DNA from: Diospyros lotus
Taxonomy: Eukaryota; Streptophyta; Magnoliopsida; Ericales; Ebenaceae
Direction of reading: 5' to 3'
Assembly: GCF_014633365.1 (NCBI RefSeq)
Contig: NC_068350.1
Coordinates: 13,989,787-14,053,786, forward strand
Length of the DNA: 64,000 bases
A program made the translations under genes and the position numbers. The first letter of the stretch is position 1, and the number at the start of each line of letters is the position of its first letter. Below are positions 56,897-64,000 of this stretch, piece by piece. The notes under the pieces were generated by a model. It saw only the letters and a list, made by a program, of their open reading frames with translations. It was not told the origin of the DNA and ran no database searches.

Positions 56897-57174
56897 CCCC
56901 CCAACTTGAATATTGCTAGTCCCTTAGCAATCAAATTATACACCAGCCATGATTTAATCACAATACTTGCATGAATATAAAAATTTCAAATTCGAAACCA
57001 AAATGCGTAGAGTAGAACATTCAAAATCAGTCGAACATTCAAAATTAGATTTCTAGTTAAAAGTCATACAATCTTAGGAATGGCAATCAGGATGACCAAT
57101 ATACAGACTTACTCCCTCAAAATTTTGGCTTTAAACCTTACTGTGGATTTTCCCTCTAATAAAACTCTTCTTCA

Positions 57175-57839
57175 GGTTATGGTTTTGCATTTTTTATCTT
57201 AAACCTTACTTACGCTTCTACATTTTTTATCTTAATCTGGTCTCATGCATTTTATGTTTTTCGACTTTAGGTTATGCTTGATAATTTTTGTGCATCAATC
57301 ACCTTTGATTCTGGGTTATCTTGTACCATTTTTGTGCTTTTAGCATTTTTGGCTTGTAATCCAATTTCACTCATTTTTCACCCTTGATGCTAGGTTTTCC
57401 TTTTATCATTCTATCGATCTTTGCATTTTCTTTTATTTCTTAAACCATTATTGCGTCTTTGCGCATCGATTTTCAGACCATTCTAGGGTATTCGCCCTTC
57501 AATTTCTAAACCATTTTTGTAGCTTTTCACTTCAATTTTCAAAATTGTTCTCGCAGTTTTGTGCTTCAATTTTGAACTATTCTCGCACCATTGTGCTTTG
57601 GTTCTAGGCTTCATTTATCTACTGGGGTTTCTAATCTTTTTAAATGGCTCGTTGTTCTTGAAGAACAAAATACAACAAAAGGGAACTACCACAAGATAAA
57701 AGTTATTTTATTCATGCATGATGTACATACATTTAATCCTGCCTATGATATTTTCTTGAGGCAAGTTATGTGGATTCCTTTGTGAGGTTTAGGCCTTTGC
57801 GTGATGAAACATTTTTCTTGAATCTGTTAAAAGAATATT
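57175..57839. other. Unassigned T-rich stretch
   Basis: No gene is seen. Degenerate units with CATTTTTTATCTTAA and TGTGCTTCAATTTT recur. It lies between the end of the LARD-like element and a gag remnant. Confidence 0.35.
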
Positions 57840-58841
57840 TTGTTCCTTTATTGCTCTCCACTCCCTGAATTGTGCCCCTGGCCTTCATGGCAATCAGTAT
57901 GTTCTTTCCCTTGGGCTCATATACCCACAAATTCTACTAGTTCCCCATCCCTGACTAGTGCCTTTATCTAATTCTTCAAGTCTTGGAATTTGTCAGTGGA
58001 GTGGCCTTGAGTACTATGGAATTGGAAGAAGGCATTCCTTTTTCTCCCCATAGCCTTGACAACCCTCTTGGGGAATTTAATGAGGCTCGTTTCTTCAACA
58101 GCTACCAGGATATTGGAGTGTGACAATGTGAGCGGAGTATATTCTATAAAGTAGAGTCGAAGGGTATCATTGTGTCTTTTAGCCTTCTCTTCCCTCTGAC
58201 TTATCTCTCAATCAGAGTCTTTTTCTTTTCTTTTCTTTTCTGGTCTCTTTCTTCATTTTTTTCGACTATTTGCATTACTTCTTATTGCAAAATATATTTA
58301 TTTACCCTTATGAACAAAATTTCCAAAGTAATTGGTGGTTCTTTAGCTAAGGATTTTTGCAATGATGTAGACCAGGTTCCATGCAACATAGCCGCCATAG
58401 CTACTGCTACCAGCAAATCTCGCACCTCCAATGTTGCATTGCAGTATCTGTCAACATATTAGCGCAAGGTTTCTTTACTATGTTTAATGCTAAGAAAATA
58501 TATTGCATCCTTTTTCTTTTGACTATTGATGATGAATGCCTAAATAAACTCATATCTCAGCTATTCGAAAGTGAATATGGAGTTTTTATGCAAGATGTTA
58601 TACCATGCTCGAGCGTGATTCGTTAAAGTCAAGGGGAAGACTCAACACATAATTTCAACTTTCCATCCATGTAGTATCATAAGGGACTCATAGTTTTGAA
58701 TATGATCGTGAGGATCGCTCTTGCCCAAGTATGCATTCATCTGGGGCTTTTTAAACTTCTTCGATAAATGATTCTCTTCCTAGACCAGTTTCCTAGCATG
58801 GCTAGCAACTTTTTCTTCTCTGAGACTTTTTCAATCATTCT
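57840..58841 (-). pseudogene. Tat-type gag remnant
   Basis: On the - strand the following can be read across stops: KKPQMNAYLGKSDPHDHIQN, YESLMILHGW, VFPLTLTNHARAWYNIL, WSTSLQKSLAKEPPITLEIL, then a Lys/Glu-rich segment (KNEERDQKRKEKKK). This is the Retrotrans_gag pattern, of a family different from the Tat element at 15313-26349. It is cut at 58841 by the copia LTR. Confidence 0.75.
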
Positions 58842-59926
58842 TGTTAACGTCAAGGGTAAGTAAATATGATTTTGATGATAACAAAAATATTTTTATGATA
58901 TAAATTTATTTTTTATTCACATAAAATGTAAATTTATTTTGAATTAAAAGTTGGTACAAAGAATAAATATATTTTGAATTAAAGATGGATTGTATTTAGA
59001 CATGTTTCCTTATTTTTATCATTTATGTCTCAAAAGTTTATGTTTAAATTTTCATATCTTGATAAATGCATTTCTTACTCATGCATAAAGTAAATTTATT
59101 TTTAATTGAAGGAGAATTGTTTTGAGACATGTTTTCTCTTAATCATGCAAAAAGTAAATTTATTTTGAATTAAAAGAGAATTTTTTTTAGATATGTTTTC
59201 TTGTTTTAATCATTTATGTCTCAAAAGCGCTTATATTTGAATTTTCAAATCTTGATTTCTTATGTAAAAAGTAAATTTATTTTGAATTAAAGGTGAGACA
59301 TGTTTTCTTATTGTTTGAGAAAGCTTAAACATTTTTTGAATTTTAAAATTCATATTAACCTTTTCTTTAATGACCAGTGTATTTGGAAGATGTATATATA
59401 TAGGGTAAGTATGGAGGCTCAAGGTGGAGAACAAACTTGATAGAGCATTCAAATAAGAGTGAGAAGGTTGAAGTGCTGGAAGTGTCCTGGCTGGTGGAAC
59501 TCTCAACCGTTGGTGACTTATTTGTAATTATCTTTGGTTGTAAGTTTGTTATTTTTATTCACTTGTTGTGTGAGGGGATTGTATTTGCTAGTAGCGTTTT
59601 AGTGGTTCTTTCTTGGACATGAGATTGTATGTTGATTCTAGCTCTAATTAAAAGCTAGTGTTGTTTTTAGCTCCAATTAAAAGCTAATGTTAATTCTCCC
59701 TAGTGGAACCTCAAGCTAAGTCTTGAGAGAGAGAATTAGGCTCTTTAAAGTTGAATCTCTATAAATTTCTCTTGTTCCTTGTGGTTGTGTGATTTTATTA
59801 TTATTAATTTTATGGCAATCATCACATATTAAGATCACAAATTTAAGAGTTTTCAAAAGAATTAAAATTATTAATTTCATTGAAAAACCCAATTCACCCC
59901 CCTCTTGGTTATTTTTCTAGGCAACA
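58842..59926 (+). repeat. Copia element 5' LTR, 1085 bp
   Basis: It starts TGTTAACGTCAAGGGTAAG and ends CTAGGCAACA, with the SIRE-type AATTCACCCCCCTCTTGG near its end. The motif GTAAATTTATTTTGAATTAA recurs about five times between 58928 and 59290. In the first 200 bp it differs from the 3' LTR at roughly 15 positions by eye. Confidence 0.88.
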
Positions 59927-59928
59927 AT

Positions 59929-59940
59929 TGGTATCAGAGT
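59929..59940 (+). promoter_or_regulatory. Primer-binding site, Met-tRNA type
   Basis: TGGTATCAGAGT lies two bases after the LTR end and matches the initiator Met-tRNA site with one change at the last base. Confidence 0.88.
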
Positions 59941-60005
59941 AGGTATATAATCTACTCTCGTTATCTATTATTCTTTCTTGTGATCTTTATCTTCTAGATT
60001 TCACT

Positions 60006-61276
60006 ATGGCATTCAAGGAAGGTTACCCTATTGATATGACACCTTATTTTGATGGCTCATACTATGAACATTGGAGAATAAGAATTTCTGTTTTCATGAC
60101 ATCCATTGATCCTTACTTGTGGAATATTGTGAAAGATGGTTTTGTTTCAAAACCAAAGTTGGAGTGGGATGATCTGACAAAAAGAACTTTTCTTTAAATA
60201 TTAGAGCTATGCATATTTTACAACATGTCTTAAGTGATGATATCTATGTTAAAGTTTCTAAGTGCATTAATGCTAAAGATATATTGAATAATCTTGATTC
60301 AATTTATCTTTCTAACAAATGTTGTGAGCATATTGATGAAAGTTTACAGATTGAAAATCCTTTGAATCATCAACAAATAGAGGAGAAAGGAAGTTCCCAT
60401 GTCTCTAGTGAAGAAAGCTCAAATATGTGCTTCATGGTAAATGAAAAAGATGAGGCAACCTTTACTTCTACTTATTATTTGAATGATAATAATAATATTG
60501 AAAATGATCATGAGTCTAGTTTTTTGAATGCTAAGAATGATGATCATGATACTTTTTCAAATGAAGAGTTGTTGAATACTTTTAATGATTTACATGTCAA
60601 TTTTGAAAAACTTTATTTAAAAAATAAGACTCTTCAAAAACAATTGAATCTATTGTCAAATGAATTGGAAGTTTTGAGACCAAAGAATGAATATTTGCTT
60701 GCTTCCAATAAAGAATTTTTATTGAAAAAAGATTTGAAGGAAAATAAATTGAAATCTCTTAATGATACTTTAAATGAGAAAACTACTTTAAATAGAGAGA
60801 TTTTAAATTCTTGTGATCATGACAAAGGTGTTCAAAATCTTCATAGTCAAAGAGCCAATGTCAAGAGCTCATCTTTACACATCTCTCATGACATTAAATG
60901 TTTTCATTGTTGCAAGTTAAGCCACATTGCATCTTGTTGTCCTTTTAAAAGAAAATCATTTAGTGGTCCAAAAATGAAATGGATTCCTAAGGGAACTAAA
61001 ATATCTAGTAGTTCTCATACTAAATCTCAAGGATCCAAGTATGTTTTGAAACCTAAAAATTATTATTTTAAGAGGAATGTGCATAAGGATAAAAGGAAAA
61101 CAACTTTCAAACAAAAATCCTTTACTTCACATTCTAACCATAGGAATCATTTTGAACATAAAGGTTTCATAACAAACCGCCCACATAAGCTTAAACAAAT
61201 TTGGGTTCCTAAGGAGGAGCTCTATGTTAACAATGGTGAACCCAAAATGGTTTGGGCACCAAAAGCTTGTGGATAG
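60006..61276 (+). pseudogene. Copia gag with frameshift
   Basis: The start is MAFKEGYPIDMTPYFDG then YYEHWRIRISVFMTSID (60006-60197). After a shift near 60190 the frame continues NIRAMHILQHVLSDDIYVKV (60209 on). The usual middle of gag after LDSIYLSN looks deleted. A long Asn/Leu/Glu coiled-coil-like part follows, then one CCHC knuckle CFHCCKLSHIASCC and the end PKMVWAPKACG at 61276. It would form the particle and bind RNA. Confidence 0.85.
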
Positions 61277-61589
61277 TTCTTTCTATAGATTTGCTTGTCA
61301 TCCAAATAATACTCAAAGTGAAATCCTTATAGATGAATCAAGCATGAAGTAAAAGGGGATGAAAAAGAAAGTCAACTCCAAATGATGTATTACCATCTAA
61401 GAATAAGATTTTATTAAATAAAATCTTGGTGGTATGTTTCTATTCCTAAACTCTCTATGCTTATGAGTTTTAATGATTTTGAGTTATAAGTTTATCTTTA
61501 TGTTTTTGTGAAAATTTTCATTGATCTCTAAAATTTAGAGTGATTGTCAAATCTTTGATATATGCATTGATTAAGGAGCATAAACCTTG

Positions 61590-61740
61590 TTGATATGTGC
61601 TGAAAAATGTTGTCTTGGTAGATGATCTTAAGCACAACCTAATTAGCATAAGTAAATTGTGTGATAAGGGACATAGAGTATGCTTTAATGCCAATTCTTA
61701 GGAAATTTCCTTGTGTCATGGTTTAGAAGGAAGTAAAATT
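61590..61740 (+). pseudogene. Remnant of the copia pol start
   Basis: One frame reads NVVLVDDLKHNLISISKLCD then KGHRVCFNANS, a stop, and ISLCHGLEGSKI. This is the conserved stretch after the protease in copia pol. Homology stops by about 61750, so pol is deleted beyond this point. Confidence 0.75.
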
Positions 61741-61859
61741 CCATTCTTCTCTCTTTTATTAAAGTTGAATATATAGCTACTCAAATCCTATGGATGGAAC
61801 ACTAAGACTATGACATAAAAACTCACACTATTCAAATCAAATGTCATAACACAAATGTT

Positions 61860-62652
61860 ATAGCCTTTAAAAAAAAAATAAATCTGGTCAACCCTTCATC
61901 TCTATTCTCTCTATCTCTCTCTCTCAAAACCCATCGTCATTATCTCTTATTGCCCGCGTCCTTCTCTATCTTGTCGCTTGCATCCTTCTCTCTATCTCAC
62001 TTTCTGTCTCTCTCTCTCTTGTTGCCCGCGTCCTTCTCCATTGTCCCCTCGTTCGTCATTGTCTCCATTGTCCCCTTGTTCATCATCGCCTCGTCGTTGT
62101 TGCAGACTCCAGATCTGTGACTGCCACCACTATTGCTTCCGCCTAGATCCACACTTGCCACTGCTGTTACTATTGCCAAGATCTGCACCTGCCACTACTG
62201 TTGACGTCGCCCAGACCTACGCTGACTGTTGCTCCCGCCAAATCGAATACACGGTGAGTTTATATCCACTCAAATCTGCTTTACCACCATCAGATCGTGA
62301 TCTCTATTACCGCAGCCCAAATCTGCGTCGGCCACCGTTGTTGCCTTCTCCCAAATCCGGACCGACAACCACCCTGGTCTGCGCAAGCCACTGCTGTTAC
62401 CGCTACCCAGATCACAGTGAGTTTCTATTTTTTCTCGATTATTTGATTATTCGTTGTTCCAGCCAGATCTATCCAAATCTGGCCTCCAAGTTAGTCTGTC
62501 TGTTTGTCCAGCCCGATCTACCCAGACTCAGTTAGATCTACCAATCCCAACATTCAACTAGATCTATCCAGATCTACTCAAATTTGGTCAGATCTACCCA
62601 ATACCTAGATTTAGTTAAATCTACTCAGATCCGACCAGATCTACCCAGTCTT
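61860..62652 (+). other. Foreign CT-rich segment upstream of the LBD copy
   Basis: It starts with CT repeats (about 61900-62040), continues with a Pro/Ser/Leu-rich frame (61978-62535) that shows no domain, and ends in degenerate repeats of AGATCTACCCAGATC type (about 62460-62650). It may be 5' flank or leader of the captured gene, or filler. It is not called as a gene. Confidence 0.4.
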
Positions 62653-62676
62653 TAAAAAAAAAAAAAAAAAGAGATC

Positions 62677-63279
62677 ATGTCAAGACTCGGTTCTCCGTGT
62701 GATTCCTACAAAGTATTAAGAAGAAAATGTAACCAATCATGAGTCTTTGCCTCTTTCTTCTGCCATGAAGAAGGACCTACTAATTTTGCAGCTATCCATA
62801 AGGTTTTTGGTCCTAGTAATGCTTCAAAGCTCCAAGCCCAACTTCAAGTTAGTGACCATTATGGGGTTGTCGCTACACTCTTGTATGAAGCTCAAACTAG
62901 GCTTCAAGATCCTATTTACGGCTGTGTATCCTACATTTTTTCCCTCCAACAACAGGTCATCGATCTTCAATTTCATCTAGCTTTATTGGAGAAATTATTA
63001 TTTACAAACTCTTATGAAAACCCTCACAATGTTCAAAATTGGTTTCACCTGGAAACTACTCTAAACCCATATTCTGACAATGGATCTTTCTTCGTGGATG
63101 ATCCAAACCCTATTTGGAATTTTGAAAACCTAGTCATCCCAGAAGAAAATGTGTCGTTTCTTTGTTTTCAAGAGGTTAGTTCACAACATTACCTAGTTGA
63201 AAACAGCAGCCAGTGGCCATTCTTAGGTGATGTGGATGAACTTGGATCCATCGTGTTCGACAACCATCATCAGCACTGA
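62677..63279 (+). pseudogene. LOB-domain (LBD) transcription factor copy captured by the copia element
   Basis: One frame of 200 codons with a single stop. The start is MSRLGSPCDSYKVLRRKCNQ, then S and a TGA (62740-62742), then FASFFCHEEGPTNFAAIHKV, FGPSNASKLQAQLQ, LLYEAQTRLQDPIYGCV and SLQQQVIDLQFHLALLEK. That is the LOB domain with GAS block and the zipper-like end, followed by a specific C-terminus ending FDNHHQH. LBD proteins are plant nuclear regulators of organ boundaries and lateral roots. In the CX2CX6CX3C block the second Cys is Tyr and the fourth is the stop, so DNA binding is lost. There is no intron. A run of 17 A lies at 62654-62670, just before the ATG. It sits where pol should be. 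Confidence 0.88.
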
Positions 63280-63783
63280 GCATTGACAAAATCCAAAACT
63301 AGCAACATAGGTGAATTAAATTATTGCTTTGTAGATTTTGTAATGATATTGAACTACTTGAATATTATATGATTACTCTCTTTGATGTTATGTAATCTTG
63401 GATCTATGGTTTGAATAGTTAGCACGTAATTCCATGATAGGTATGATGTGTTATTCTTAGTACTTAACATTGCATCTATATTTTCAGTACTCTTTGTTTA
63501 TTATCCATCATATTGTGGATTATGCTTGATATATTTTTCTCATGGGCTGTATTGTTTATATATCTTTATTCTCTCAAGTTACAATGCCTTTTTGATTTAT
63601 GACAAAAAAGGGGGAAAATGACCTCATGTTTTATTTTTTGTCTTGATCTTATATACTCCCATATTTTTCTGTCTTATTAGTCAACTATTTTATCAATTTT
63701 TTTTATGCATAAATTCAAAGGGAGCATATCCTTAGGGGGAGTTATGTTTATATATGGTAAAACAAGAATTTTTTGTCATCATC
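63280..63783 (+). other. 3' flank of the LBD copy and 3' end of the copia internal region
   Basis: The first part (to about 63590) may be LBD 3' untranslated sequence. From about 63600, GACAAAAAAGGGGGAAAATG and later AGGGGGAGTT are typical of SIRE-like 3' internal ends. Confidence 0.5.
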
Positions 63784-63797
63784 AAAAAGAGAGAGAT
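63784..63797 (+). promoter_or_regulatory. Polypurine tract of the copia element
   Basis: AAAAAGAGAGAGAT lies directly before the 3' LTR start TGTTAAG. Confidence 0.75.
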
Positions 63798-64000
63798 TGT
63801 TAAGCTCAAGGGTAAGTAAATATGATTTTGATTATAACAAAAATATTTTTATGATATAAATTTATTTTTTTTCAAACAAAATGTAAATTTATTTTGAATT
63901 AAAAGTGGATACAAAGAGTAAATTTATTTTGAATTAAAGGTGGATTGTCTTTAGACATGTTTCTTTGTTTTTATCATTTATATCTCAAAAGTTTATATTT
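63798..64000 (+). repeat. Copia element 3' LTR, first 203 bp
   Basis: TGTTAAGCTCAAGGGTAAG matches the 5' LTR start at 58842 and stays collinear to the window end. Confidence 0.9.

Larger units (their letters stand above)
49780..57174 (-). mobile_element. Pol-less LTR retrotransposon (LARD-like), LTR-internal-LTR-partial internal
   Basis: Two LTRs in the same orientation (49780-51391 and 55242-56896) enclose 3.85 kb without pol. A primer site lies at 55215-55232. A polypurine-type tract lies beside each LTR (51392-51400 and 56897-56905). After the second LTR another 280 bp of the same internal sequence follows (56897-57174), matching 51392-51668. So the array is LTR, internal, LTR, piece of internal, as left by recombination between tandem copies. 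No clear target duplication is seen. The internal part carries a LOG-like gene copy and an unrecognised frame. Confidence 0.75.
58842..64000 (+). mobile_element. SIRE-like Ty1/copia element carrying a captured LBD gene, 3' end outside the window
   Basis: 5' LTR (58842-59926), Met-tRNA primer site (59929-59940), gag (60006-61276), a scrap of the pol start (about 61590-61735), then about 1.8 kb of foreign sequence including an LBD gene copy, and then element-type 3' sequence (GACAAAAAAGGGGGAAAATG near 63601, CTTAGGGGGAGTT near 63732, polypurine tract) and the start of the 3' LTR (63798). RT, RNase H and integrase are absent, so it could move only with help. It is inserted in a Tat-type gag remnant. 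Confidence 0.85.

Noticed and set aside
59926..59945. Possible tRNA gene near TGGTATCAGAG
   Set aside because: It is only the primer-binding site of a retrotransposon; no cloverleaf can be formed. The same applies to 37521-37532 and 4873-4884.
61978..62535. 185-codon Pro/Ser/Leu-rich frame upstream of the LBD copy
   Set aside because: CT-repeat driven, with no domain. It may be untranslated leader of the captured gene.
1..64000. CRISPR-like or bacterial operon structures
   Set aside because: The regular repeats seen (97 bp, 30 bp, 111 bp) are tandem without spacers, and all context is plant nuclear.

Overview
This window looks like repeat-rich nuclear DNA from a flowering plant, probably a dicot. 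The evidence is two DUF247 genes, plant retrotransposon lineages (Tat-type and Tekay-type Ty3/gypsy, SIRE-type Ty1/copia), CACTA, PIF/Harbinger-like and hAT DNA elements, very AT-rich spacers, and plant-type TATA boxes and GT-AG introns. The species cannot be told from the sequence. No structural RNA genes, CRISPR arrays or bacterial features were seen.

The only intact host-type genes are two DUF247 genes, A (10446-11795) and B (27497-28864), both on the + strand. They belong to a tandem duplication of about 5-6 kb (copy 1 about 9986-15292, copy 2 about 27046-33618). Later insertions set them apart: an 873-bp hAT-type MITE lies only in copy 1, a 2.36-kb solo LTR only in copy 2, and an 11-kb Tat element sits between the copies with the target duplication AAAGC. 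Without that element the copies would be only about 0.7 kb apart.

Layout. 1-1930: 3' part of a CACTA element. 1931-6806: broken LTR fragments holding a solo LTR (2830-4336). 6818-9672: AT-rich DNA with two MITE-like elements. 9986-15292: duplication copy 1. 15313-26349: Tat element on the - strand, with gag, protease, RT, two RNase H domains and integrase, a 97-bp tandem array, and an antisense gene with TATA box and introns; a copia-type solo LTR (24184-25473) sits in its gag. 27046-33618: duplication copy 2. 33619-39430: hAT fragment, a second Tat solo LTR (34237-34677) and a 5' half of a Tekay-like element. 40558-43667: a 3.1-kb solo LTR inside a hAT locus whose decayed transposase follows (44005-46399). 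47236-48127: second Harbinger-like MITE. 49780-57174: a pol-less LTR element on the - strand that carries an intronless LOG-like cytokinin-enzyme copy. 57840-58841: Tat-type gag remnant. 58842-64000: a SIRE-like copia element, running off the window, with pol mostly replaced by an intronless LOB-domain (LBD) gene copy.

The strongest points for follow-up are the two gene captures (LOG and LBD) by unrelated retrotransposons within 10 kb, the antisense gene and satellite-like array in the Tat element, five solo LTRs with visible target duplications, and the near-neutral divergence of the DUF247 pair.
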